From: Apostichopus japonicus
Taxonomy: Eukaryota; Echinodermata; Holothuroidea; Aspidochirotida; Stichopodidae
DNA: 64,000 nt
Reading direction: 5' to 3'
NCBI RefSeq assembly: GCF_037975245.1
Contig: NC_092569.1
Location: 24,167,168-24,231,167 of the forward strand
In this document: piece after piece, positions 10,436 through 20,499 of the stretch
How positions within the stretch are numbered: the first letter of the stretch is position 1
Layout of the letters: every line of letters begins with the position of its first letter
Notes under the pieces: model-generated
Told to the model about the DNA's origin: nothing
Databases searched by the model: none
The model's input: only the letters and a program-made list of their open reading frames with translations
Position numbers and translations under genes: made by a program

Positions 10436-11225
10436 AAAAAAAAAATAGAAAAAAAACCCCCAAAACAAAACAAAACATATATAGTATAAGTTTTCTTGCA
10501 TATATACAGCTTCAATAAGAGTCTTAAATATCACTGTATTATATTATATTAAATCGATTTCCTATTTATATGACACAATACCACTGGTTTTCTGTTTAAT
10601 TTTGAAGACAGCTTTTTAAAACCTCATCTATTTGTTCGTACATTGAGAGAAATCAAAGACAAAATGAGCACGTGTTGAGCTCTAACAATTTGAGGCACAA
10701 TAGAATTGCATGTAAAGTCCTCAAAATGATATTAATGAAAAGTTCTAAGAGACTGATTTATGCTTCAAATTGAATTTCAAAAGAAAAAAAAAAGCCCGAT
10801 TACTCTCTCAGATGAATACGTCTATGATGGTTCGACCATTAGTTTCTGGCCCAGATACCATTTGTCAGTTTACATATTATTACCTTCATAGATCTTTAAT
10901 TAATATTTCGACTCATCAGTCACGGCCGTAACGCTCAAATCGATTACCTTTATGATACACATCCCGGCTAGCAAGTATCTAATATGAATGTTCTTTGTGA
11001 AAGATATAATCGTAAGGATTGTGTTACTTTTGTTCGCTTTCAATAGCATACATCAGTAAATCTATATGCCTAACTGTGATAATACGATGGACACAACTCG
11101 TTACATATAATAAGCATCAAGTACAACTTTCCTGCTGCAGTTTGGCAATTCTAATCATCGTTGTCGTTAAGTGTGAAAAAAGGATAAGCTGAAGACAGAT
11201 ACTGTTTACTGATAAACCGCGTAAC
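10436..11225. other. Intergenic and presumed upstream region of FReD gene 1
   Basis: An A/C-rich run at the LINE tail is followed by about 750 bases of AT-rich sequence with no coding signal. The promoter of gene 1 should lie here, but I see no convincing TATA box or other core element. Confidence 0.5.
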
Positions 11226-11298
11226 ATGGAAAGAAAGAATCGGCTCATTTACCTCTTCCTGCTGGTCGGTGTATCGTTTGGCATCTCCGAATCTAGTA
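11226..11298 (+). CDS. FReD gene 1 exon 1: signal peptide
   Basis: The exon starts at an ATG and encodes 24 residues plus one base, with a basic N-terminus and a hydrophobic core. The donor is A|GTAAGTT. It is too short to appear as an ORF of note but fits in phase with exon 2. Confidence 0.75.
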
Positions 11299-14200
11299 GT
11301 AAGTTTAAAAACCCTAAAACTACTCGAATTGATAGTTTAGTTAATGTTACAACACAACCTGGCTAACTTTTTAAGTCAATAATGATTTGAATTGTACAAC
11401 ACTCTTTATCTGGTTTAACTTACAGAGTAATAATTTCCATAATTTACAATAAATCACCTTGTCAGGTTAGTTTCTGTCACAGTGTTCTAAGTCATCCGTA
11501 TCAGCCCCTACATTTTAGCACGCTACAAAGCTTTCAAAAGGACTTTATTACAGTGTTCTTTGATCCTCAAAATATATCTATGTCATTTTGGACGATAAAA
11601 TATACAATTTAATATCTCATGGCGTGAATATGTATACCTTTGTAGTGTTAAAGGAGAAATAAACTCTGGGTTTTTGGAGCGTACATGCGGTAGGGGATAT
11701 TTTTCTGATATCATTTATGAAATTACGAAGCAAAATATAGTTTCCCTGAATTTTACGCGAATTTTCCAATTATTTTTGTTTACCCATTTGAACAACGGCC
11801 ATTTTGTTCAAATGAGTATTGAGGGCGCTTCAAAAGTGACGTACACCAGCCACATCGTAACTTCAAAACAATGAAGCTTTGCATACGAGTTATAGTCTAT
11901 TCACACTATGTTCGAGCATCTTGCTTCGCTTATTTCACCGGTTAAAATGCCCGAATGCCAAGCCTTTGGTTGTGTTAACCGAAGAGGGGAAGAGGGAGCA
12001 GAAAAAGGAAAATGATATTTCGTTATTCCAGATGGAATAAAATATCCGGAAAAGAGTGAACTTTCACTGAGGTGTACAGTACCTGTTCGTTATGTTCTCA
12101 GCAGCCGTAGGAAAAGGATTCTTCTTCTTGTACCTCAAGAAATTTACAAAACAGAGTTCTAAATGAACTGGCTGCAAAAATATCTGGGAGAATTCAGGTC
12201 TGTTGGTCAGACATTCTCCTGCGTTCAACAAAGCTTTTTCCGCGAACAATCCCATAGCAGCATACCCTCCCCTTGTCGCTTTCCAATGGCGAACAGAGTG
12301 CACACAGACACCATTCTTCGCAGTGGCTCGCGGAACCGGTATTCGTATCAGCAACGGAATTCGACCCAACATCACCACCAGTCGCGAACTGATTCTTTGC
12401 ACAAACTCCTCCTCTCGATGTCTCAGTTCTTCCTCTGAATATTCTGGTTGGAAAAAGATACGATTCCAATCCAAAGGCTTCCATTTTCTTTTTTGAAGAT
12501 ATTTGCACGACAGTAAATTGGAGAGCAATGATGGACGTAAGTAACGCTATCGCTAGGACTGAGTACGGTTTGTGTGTTGAAAGCAATCTAATTTAAACAC
12601 GTTAAAAATCAAATCCTTGAAAAGATCCCAAAATTTATATTTCTACTGATACTTGTTACAATAACAAATTTCACACACTTTTTAAGCATTTTTACAGATC
12701 AATAAAGACAAAAGATATTTTTTGATCGATATTTTATTTATTACTATTGTTGAAAGTACAATTCTAATTATTTTAGGGATCGGCAACGATTTTGTCTTGA
12801 ATACGCGATGCGGCTAGCTTTCGTCACGGTACATCCGGGTACTGGCTCAATTCAAACAAAATGGCGCGACACATGAACTACATTCAAATCGTTTTTTCAC
12901 CTCAAAGAAGGGATTTTTATGCTTTTCTTTTGCTTTTACTGGAAAGACCATCTGTCAAAACGTAAGAATGGATGCAAAAAAAACTAGGGTTTATTTCTCC
13001 TTTAATAAAATGATTCTTGAAAGTTTGGCATGGGTGACCACTTGCTGACTTTCTTGCATATGTGGTATTATTTCCGATGACCTTTTTGGAATGTCTTCAT
13101 CTTTTATGGTATATTATATTACTTCTATTAAAAATATTTTCTCTCAGATATTGTATATATTTTTGTCGTGTTATATATGTAATCATAGACTCGCTGTAAA
13201 GTCGATATCCTATCAAAGTAACAAAGAAACAGGTACCAATTCATAAACTTAACTGTGTTAAATTGAGACTTTCCTGTAACAACGAAAGCACAAGATTCGA
13301 TAATATCAAGAATGTTGTATAAGAAGAGAACTTCACCTCCCTGGCATGTCACCATCAATCTCTTGTGATGAAGCATAAGCTTAGTTGTATTATTACTTTA
13401 CCCCTTTTGAAGTAAATATTCAAGTGTCTTTGCCGTTATGTTACGTTTATTGAAAAATTTATTGTAGCAAACAGGAATAAATATGTTAAACTTATACGAT
13501 ATATATTCACTATGTACAACGTAATAGGCACCGAACACACCAAACTGTCTGCTACGAATAGCAACTGTATTATTATTTGAGACTCCTAACAATTTCATTG
13601 TACAAAGCAGGACAAAATATACAAAATGATACGATTTATACAGCTGGGAAATAAAACGAAAGCAAATATACGTTATGTTACCTATAAATCTCACGAATAG
13701 CAACTGTATTATTCTTTGAGACCTTTAACAATTGTATTGTACAAAGCATTGTAAAATATACAAATATACAGCTGGGAAATAATAAAATAAACTTATATAT
13801 GTTATTTCTGTTTGCTTTCATTTTGTAGAATTGTCTGACTTTGCCGCGAAATTTCCAAATGTGAACCTGCATTGCTACTATGGTTCTGCAAGAGCTAACG
13901 GTATACTTACTATTTTCCTTTTGAGTATTACGGTGTTAAAATAAAGTTAAATTTGCTTATAATTCAATATTAAATGTAAATAGATACAAATTACAGTTAA
14001 AGCAATTCCTGGATTGCTTACTCAGTAGAAGAAATAACATGCATAATTAAAGACTGACTTTCGAATAATACATTCTAGTGTTCGTGGTTTATCATTCAAC
14101 ATACTGTACCTATTAACTGAGTTGCAGCTACCCCCGTGACAGACCCCATGAAGACCTTTGCCACTACTGTCGAAGAAGATGTCGGCCTCAACTTCACTAA

Positions 14201-16707
14201 CTGCCTAGATGTGTACAATGGTGGTTTCACTACTAACGGCATATATAACATCACACCAACAAACTGGAATGGAACATCTTTTGAAGTCTTCTGTAACATG
14301 ACTGACGGAGGCGGATGGACGGTAAGTCTAGTATGACACCCTATAGTATAGACGATATATTGTATATGTAATATGACTGACGAAGGAGGATGAACGGTAA
14401 GTCTAGTATGACACCCTATAGTATAGGCGATATATTGTATATGTATAATATGACTGACGGAGGAGGATGGACGGTAAGTCTAGTATGACATCCTATAGTA
14501 TAGACGATATATTGTATATGTATAATATGACTGACGGAGGAGGATGGACGGTAAGTCTAGTATGACACCCTATAGTATAGGCGATATATTGTATATGTAT
14601 AATATGAGTGACGGAGGAGGATGGACGGTAAGTCTAGTATGACATCCTATAGTATAGACGATATATTGTATATGTATAATATGAGTGACGGAGGAGGATG
14701 GACGGAAAGTCTAGTATGACATCCTATAGTATAGACGATATATTGTATATGTATAATATGACCGACGGAGGAGGATGAACGGTTATTTTCTATGACATTC
14801 TATAGTATAGACGTAGCGAACAACACTCAAAAGGAATTTTAGAAAAAGGAATTATTTCACCATCTTTGTTCTTGCACGCCGCTTTGTTTTATTTTCCCTT
14901 CATGTTTCAGTCCAGCTTGAAGACCAACATGGTGAGATATTCCTAGCGGGAGTGACTCTTGCTTCGCCCCCAATTTTCGCCCCTGTATTTATATATTTGT
15001 ATGAATTGATTTTGATCAGTAAACATGCTGGGTTTTTTTTTCAACGAATAAACTTTTATATTTGTTTTACTACTAAGATGTTCCGGTAAGGGGAACAGGT
15101 CTGTGTGGGAGGGGGGGGGGTGGGACTGTTTGCTGAATCCCATGTGCATATTCATTCATATCACACACTCTTTTAATTTAAATGTGTGAAACATTATTCA
15201 TTCTTCCTGTGCGATTATACATTTCACCTCATCAGGGATATCTCTCTCGTTATATTTAACGTTGGTAAACCAAACATACTTTGGCAACCTGTTTGCAAAT
15301 GCTACCCGAGCGTGTTAATTTTGATTTCTCTATACAATCTAGGTATTCCAACGGCGAGTCAACGGATCGGTCGAATTTAATCGTAACTGGGCGAGTTACA
15401 AGGAAGGCTTTGGTGAGCTCGACCATGAGTTTTGGTTGGGAAATGACAAGCTGTTTTACCTTACCAATCAAGGTAACGTCCAACTCAGGATTGATTTGGT
15501 AAACATGACTGGAGATCCATACTATGCCAAGTATGACTTATTCCGCATCAATGATGAAATTGACTACTACCGTCTATCTGTAGTGGGAAATTACAGCGGA
15601 ACTGCAGGTTCGTTTGAAAGTAGTTTTGCTTGGAATTTTGATTTTCTTTTCCTTTATAGAGTCAACCATGTTATTGTTTGTTTATTGAGAGCACGAGCAA
15701 AGAACATTGCAGTGGGCGGGGCAGGGGAGTGGAGTGGAGAGGAGAGGAGAGGAGGTAGGTATATCGCTTAAACACGGTTTAACTTATAGACTAACCATAA
15801 TCCACAAACTGATGTTTATATAATCGCTGTATTTACGAAATTGTGTTGAACTATGCTAATGCCCTCATCACAGCAGGTGTAGTTACGTGTAAACACCGAT
15901 TTTGCCATGCACTTTCGGCGTTCCTAGCTTTACTTTACCGTACTCGTATTAACGCTGATATTGCACTGGCTATACTCGCGAACAATAAATAATAATTGCT
16001 GCGCTGTGCAGGTTATAACTAAGAAGCAAGACGCCCTGGTACAGCTGAATACCTCGTACTTTAGGAGTTTCCCAACCAAGAGATCATTAACAGACATTTA
16101 GGAGCATTTAAAGGATCTCAATATAAAAACAATGCAGTCATTTGGGATATATTGTCAACGTCATATCCCTTTCTTGGTAAAGTAAGAACCCTATCCAAGA
16201 TAAGGTCAGTAAATAAAATGCAGATAAACTACAGCCCCCACCCCCTTAAAGAAAAAAGAAACAATTCAATTGTTTGACTATCTATATATCTTGGGAATGC
16301 TATATGTACAGGAATAACAAACAAATTCCATCACCGTGATGTTTACATGACAAACTGTTCTTCGATAGCCGAAAAAGACCTTCCCCTGAACTATCGCTTT
16401 ATACAAAAAGGGCCAAACATTTTCGTCTTGTTTATACTTTACAGATAAAGAAGGCAGTGATCCCGATGATAATGCTTTGGGGCATCAGATTGGCTACCCC
16501 TTCACCACCCTTGATAGAGACCACGATGAATATTTTTGGAACTGTGCTAAGTATAGAGGCGGTGCCTGGTGGTTCAAGAAGTGTAGCCAATCATCCCTCA
16601 ATGGTAATTATTACGGAACTCGAATTAAGTTAAGTATATACTGGACTGATCTGCCTGGTAATGATTACAAAATCAAGTACACTGAAATGAAAATAAAACC
16701 TGTCTAA
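11226..16707 (+). CDS. Secreted fibrinogen-related domain (FReD) protein, gene 1, five exons
   Basis: Predicted exons are 11226-11298, 13829-13900, 14128-14321, 15343-15607 and 16445-16707. All have AG/GT borders and matching phases (1,1,0,1), giving 288 residues. Exon 1 encodes a signal peptide (LIYLFLLVGVSFG). The fibrinogen C-terminal domain starts at NCLDVYNGGFTTNG and runs through FCNMTDGGGWT, FNRNWASYKEGFG, EFWLGNDKL and a calcium-site-like DRDHDEYFWNC. It then passes GGAWWFKKC and SSLNGNYYG to the end. FReD proteins of this layout (ficolin, tachylectin and sea-cucumber fibrinogen-like protein A families) are secreted lectins, often for glycan or acetyl-group recognition in immunity; the ligand here is unknown. 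Exon 2 has no recognised domain and a weak donor (GTATAC). Transposons occupy introns 1 and the 3' flank, yet the frame is intact. Confidence 0.85.
11947..12090 (+). pseudogene. THAP zinc-finger domain remnant
   Basis: The frame begins MPECQAFGCVNRRG, the C-x4-C start of a THAP DNA-binding domain. It hits one stop (TGA at 12013) where Ser would be expected, then continues YFVIPDGIKYPEK. The remaining Cys/His half is degraded. In THAP-type transposases this domain binds the element ends. Confidence 0.6.
12064..12586 (-). pseudogene. P2X7 C-terminal 'ballast'-like domain remnant
   Basis: Read on the minus strand, pieces in two frames line up in order: FFQPEYSEEELRHREEE, then WCLCALCSPLESDKGRVCC, then ECLTNRPEFSQIFLQPVHLE. 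The Cys cluster C-x-C-x2-C...CC followed by a CLT...P.F block resembles the zinc-binding cytoplasmic ballast domain of P2X7, which in invertebrates occurs in proteins without the channel. At least two frame changes show it is broken. It is antisense to the THAP remnant, inside the same TTAA element. Homology is judged by motif pattern only. Confidence 0.5.
13545..13800 (+). repeat. Two-copy tandem repeat of about 147 bp in intron 1 of FReD gene 1
   Basis: The segment starting ACGAATAGCAACTGTATTATT occurs near 13546 and again near 13693, and both copies continue through ATTGTACAAAGCA and ACAGCTGGGAAATAA. The copies differ by scattered substitutions and small deletions. It lies just before exon 2, with the exon 2 acceptor 30 bases downstream. 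Confidence 0.7.
13829..13900 (+). CDS. FReD gene 1 exon 2: linker, probable
   Basis: A 72-base open segment after TTTCATTTTGTAG| and before |GTATACTT. It joins exon 1 (phase 1) and exon 3 (phase 1) without stops, adding KLSDFAAKF...SARANG-like residues with one Cys. The donor is weak, so this exon may be optional; exon 1 to exon 3 would also join in frame. Confidence 0.55.
14128..14321 (+). CDS. FReD gene 1 exon 3: start of fibrinogen domain
   Basis: Acceptor GAGTTGCAG| and donor GGATGGACG|GTAAGT bound 194 bases. The exon encodes a short linker and the first part of the domain, with NCLDVYNGGF, then VFCNMTDGGGWT. The end of this exon and its donor have been copied into the 77-bp tandem repeat that follows. 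Confidence 0.85.
14298..14815 (+). repeat. 77-bp minisatellite, seven copies, made from the exon 3 end and its splice donor
   Basis: The word ATG ACTGACGGAGG recurs at 14298, 14373, 14450, 14527, 14604, 14681 and 14758, that is, with spacings 75, 77, 77, 77, 77, 77. Each unit holds the last about 24 bases of exon 3, the donor GG|TAAGTCTAGTATGA and about 45 bases of intron. The donor is kept in copies 1 to 5, changed to GAAAGT in copy 6 and to GTTATT in copy 7. After the first donor the reading frame meets TGA within five codons. Confidence 0.9.
15343..15607 (+). CDS. FReD gene 1 exon 4: fibrinogen domain centre
   Basis: The acceptor TATACAATCTAG| and donor GCAG|GTTCGT bound 265 bases, the same length as the corresponding exon of gene 2. 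It encodes VFQRRVNGSVEFNRNW, GELDHEFWLGNDKL and the strand-rich middle of the domain ending in NYSGTAG. Confidence 0.85.
16445..16707 (+). CDS. FReD gene 1 exon 5: C-terminal binding subdomain
   Basis: The last exon follows TTTATACTTTACAG| and ends at TAA. It encodes the P subdomain with the acidic calcium-site motif LDRDHDEY, the Cys pair around NCAKYRGGAWWFKKC, SSLNGNYYG and the end MKIKPV. All expected landmarks are present. Confidence 0.9.
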
Positions 16708-16844
16708 ATATATTGGTCACCTTCTATCACGTCATGATGTTATTCGTGTGCTCAGTAACATTAAACAGTTATACATAAATCGTTGAGGTACAGCACCTAA
16801 AATTTAAATGTTAATATTGCATATGTAATAGTAATAGCTCTTAT

Positions 16845-16953
<109 letters not shown>

Positions 16954-17039
16954 TGTCTGTTGGCGTGTGTTGGAAAGTAAGAAATATCCACAAGAGAAAA
17001 AGAGAAAAAAATGATACTTTCATTTCCAACTTTATTACT

Positions 17040-17774
17040 TTATTACTGACTGAAGGCGCCATTCTGGTAACCATGGATGTTTCTGCCCTGTACACCAATA
17101 TCCCCCACAACGAAGGTGTCCTGGCTTGTAATAAGATGATGGCGTCTAATGATGTCACCCAACATTGTGAGATATCGCAGCTCATTAAGTTTATACTTGA
17201 GAATAATAATTTTACCTTCGATGGTCGTCATTATCTGCAAACCAAAGGCACAGCCATGGGTACCCGAATGGCCCCCTCATTTACTAATATTTTTATGCAT
17301 TACCTGGAACAACAATTTCTTTCTTCATCCTCTTACAAACCATGTATCTATGTACGTTATATTGATGATATTTTTATGTTATGGGATAAGGGCGAACAAG
17401 AACTGGACAACTTTTTCACGTTTGCCAATGATTTTCATGATTCTATAAAGTTTACCACCGAACGGTCTACAAAGCAAATCCCCTTCCTCGATGTACTCGT
17501 CATGATCGAAGATCACAAAATAGAGACATCGGTGTATGCCAAACCAACTGATAGGCACTCTTATCTCCACTTTAATAGTTTTCATCCCGCCACACCAAAA
17601 ATTCCATTGTCTACAGCCAGTTACTCAGATACCGGCGTATTTGCTCACGTGACCAAACTTTTCTTAATAAGGCCATTGAACTGCTTGATTTCTTCCTCAA
17701 AAGGGGATACCCGTACCGCCTACTTAACTTCCACCTCAAACGGGTTCTGTCTCTACAACGATCTAGTCTCCTGA
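17040..17774 (+). pseudogene. Penelope-like reverse transcriptase, truncated
   Basis: The frame contains the blocks typical of Penelope RT: MDVSALYTNIPHNEG (motif A), TKGTAMGTRMAPSFTNIFM, RYIDDIFMLW (catalytic YIDD) and IPFLDVLV. A DRHSYLHFNSFHP block follows. After about 17640 the expected continuation lies in another frame, and stops follow, so the protein is truncated at both ends. Confidence 0.85.
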
Positions 17775-18035
17775 CCTATCGTAACAAATCTGATTCTGAT
17801 AGACTACCCCTCGTTGTCACTTACCACCCCTCCCTTCGCCCCTTTTCAATGAAATCAAACAAGCTTGGGGCACTCTAGGTTCCGACCCCACAATAGCTGA
17901 ACTTTTCAAAGCCCCCTGTAATAGCCTATAGACAACCACGTAACATCCGATCAGTGCTGATTAGAACTAATCTCGCCCACCCAGTAATGAGCCTGATAGT
18001 GGAAACATCACTTGTAACAAACCGAGATAATAGGT

Positions 18036-18451
18036 ATGCACACACCTCGACCCCTCCCCGATTTCCTCCACCGGGCCTCAGGTACCACTCTGAGACCTGG
18101 TAGATTTGGTTGCGACGCAGCCAATGTCATCTACCTTCTTTATTGTTGCAAGTGCCCCCAGGTCACCTACATGGCGAAACCAGCACTAAGTTCAGGCTTC
18201 GGTTCAATAACCACAAACTAAGTATCCGCAAAAATAACCCAGGTTTCCCTGTTGCAGAACACTTGCATCTCCCCAATCACAGCCTATCTGACCTCAAATT
18301 TGTCATTCTCTACGGCTTCTTCAAAACTGCTCATGAAAGAAGCAACCGGGAACTAAAAACTATCTTACGCCTCAACACACACAACAATGGGCTCAACAGA
18401 GATCTCTCTTTTATGAGCATACATGCTAAGTTAAAACCCAATAAGGTCTAG
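18036..18451 (+). pseudogene. GIY-YIG-like endonuclease segment of the Penelope-like element
   Basis: One frame gives NVIYLLYCCKCPQVTY and the next gives GETSTKFRLRFNNHKLS; a one-base loss near 18173 separates them, where a YIGET-like motif would be expected. AEHLHLPNHSLSDLKF and HERSNRELKTI follow, as in Penelope C-termini. The nuclease is inactive here. Confidence 0.7.
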
Positions 18452-18602
18452 TTTTTTTTCCATTTCATTACTGCAACTGAAGAAGAGCCGTGTTAACGCT
18501 TGTAATATTTTGTAACTGATTAAACGTTCTAAGTAATTAAGTTGGAAATGAAAGTATCATTTTTTTTCTCTTTTTCTCTTGTGGATATATATATATATAT
18601 AT

Positions 18603-20057
18603 AAATTTCTGTAATAACGAAAGTATGTGACTATTGATTTATCTTCAAGTATGTGGAATAATTTTGTTAAATGTGTTTCTTTCATCACGAGGCCCTTTAT
18701 TATCTCAAATTATGAATTATGATTTTTCCCAAAAAGACTTTATCCTAGTATTATGAATGGTTTACTGAGGTCACAGCGACAAGACATTCAACAGTTTGAG
18801 GTGGGTCGTGAAGAAAAATAGGAGTTGAATACAGTTTAATTCTAAATAATTGAACATTTGCTGCTAGTTGAGATTGCATGAAAACGACAGGGAAGTGATC
18901 TTCAAAAATAAAAACGACAATTATATTTAAAGCAACCACATCATGTTAATCATTTGTAATACAAAACATCTTATTGACTTGTCTACGTTTATCGTTCTCC
19001 ATTGACATCCATGGTGTGGAGAATGTCATACAAATTCGTAACTTGTAGTTCTTCTTCCCGAACACAACTGATCAGTTAGCTACAATTAGCTTTGACGTAC
19101 TGAAATTACAGATCAACCCCTCCTCCTAATCCTAAGTGGAAAATGTTCTTGAATTCTTGCACAAGTTTAATATAAAACTTTGAAAACTATCGATGATAAC
19201 ATGTATACACAACAAAATGATTGATAATAAATGTTTATGAGGTTTGTGTACAAAATTATAATTTCTGATGATGTAATAAATATTGTGTATGGTGTGATAT
19301 AGCATTGAGAGAAGTTATTCCATACTCTACTGTATAAAATTCCCCACCAGAATCTTATATTAAGATGTTTTTCTTCCATGTGGTTGGGTAGAAGAAGGAA
19401 GAGGCGAGGAATACAGCCATGATACATTTGGGTTGTGGGTATGACTTCATGTAATTGTTTGGCAATTTTTCTATCAAAGCGGTTTTTTCCGAGATTTTGG
19501 TAGTTATTAGACTTACAGTTTCATTTGGCTCCTCCTCCTCTACCCGAAGATCGATTCAAAAACATGCGACCGTTGACTTCACACTCATTCAATCAAGGAG
19601 ACAGCTGCCATTGAAGGCAGCACGAGATGAGTAAGAAAAGGAAGAGAACGGTATAAAGTCGTCACGGAGTTTTGTCTTGCTGCCCATACATTTGCCAAAA
19701 AGAGAAGGCAAGTTAGAACAAAGATGAAGGAAATAATTCCATTTTCCAAAAATACTGACATGCATGTATTTTTGAGCTCACCAAAAGGTCAAGAGCTATC
19801 TGAAAATGCTTCAACTCCCTGGGATCCGTCCCACCCCTGTCTCACAGCCGATGGCAATATGTACAGTCGCACATACCTGCTGTGCGTCTAAGTTAAAAGA
19901 TATGAAAAACATTGACGGTTTTGTTGGCTTCTTCTTCGAAACGTTGCTCGAAGAGTCCACGAGTGTCTCTTAGGAAAAGAAGCTAGTTGGTTGATCAGCA
20001 CCTGCACCATTCAGAAAGTGTCATATGTACGCAGAATCATAACCACGCCCTGCGAGA
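18603..20057. other. Intergenic region with no recognised gene
   Basis: About 1.45 kb of mixed sequence between the Penelope-like element and the duplicated block. I found no exon, RNA gene or mobile-element motif in it. Confidence 0.5.
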
Positions 20058-20418
20058 TGATCGGGACCAAGCAGGATTGCTATGATTACTTCCTCGTTGG
20101 AAATTACATCAGCCACTTGTAGACTTGCGCATTGGAACGCTGTCACACCCAATCATGTCTCTCCATGACATTTCGTAGCTTCTATTTACATACATTCTAA
20201 CGGAAGACAACAAGGGACTTGTCAAGATGGGATGGTTTACTAGTCGCAAACGGCATTCAGTGTGATAAAGACCTTTTAAAGTTTCAACAAGCGTCTTCGG
20301 TACTTATTTTTCGAGAATTTCCGCATTCGGAGCGGAACGTCGAACCGTCCTCGGTGGTCACTGTAGTCATTGCTGAAGATAATCTCAGTTATCATTCGTC
20401 AAGCACAACACTCGCAAG

Positions 20419-20499
20419 ATGGGGAACCAAAGAAGGGAACTTTTCTGCGTCAAATTGTTCACATTGTTGATGGGATGGAATGTCATGGCATTAATAACG
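20419..20499 (+). CDS. FReD gene 2 exon 1: signal peptide
   Basis: 27 codons from ATG to ACG|GTAAGT, with a basic start (MGNQRREL) and a hydrophobic stretch (LFTLLMGWNVMALI). It is 81 bases in both this gene and the copy at 42105-42185, with four base differences, all changing residues. Confidence 0.75.

Larger units (their letters stand above)
11648..13006 (+). mobile_element. TTAA-flanked DNA transposon relic with inverted ends (Kolobok-like)
   Basis: The left end TTAAAGGAGAAATAAAC (from 11648) is matched in reverse at the right end GTTTATTTCTCCTTTAA (about 12989-13006), and the similarity continues inward for roughly 10 more bases. Subterminal words also mirror each other (CCATTTTGTT near 11800 against AACAAAATGG near 12857). 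TTAA at both borders fits a TTAA target duplication, although TA cannot be excluded. Inside, a broken THAP domain lies on the plus strand. A THAP domain plus a TTAA target is the combination described for Kolobok elements. It sits in intron 1 of FReD gene 1. Confidence 0.65.
16984..18588 (+). mobile_element. Decayed Penelope-like element with near-perfect inverted ends
   Basis: The element carries a Penelope-type RT followed by a GIY-YIG-like endonuclease remnant. The segment 16984-17030 is repeated as its reverse complement at 18541-18588 with only one base of length difference in an A-run, and a weaker match extends to about 17037/18534. The right inverted end abuts a short (TA)n; a long (TA)n lies 35 bases left of the left end. 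Penelope elements are known for terminal repeats in direct or inverted form. The N-terminal part of the RT is missing. Confidence 0.8.

Noticed and set aside
12163-12496. Plus-strand open frames over the ballast-like remnant
   Set aside because: They have no recognisable motif, while the minus strand has an ordered Cys pattern in two frames.
18440-18590. Hammerhead motif in the Penelope ends, as known for some Penelope elements
   Set aside because: No CTGATGA plus GAAA core could be found in either inverted end.
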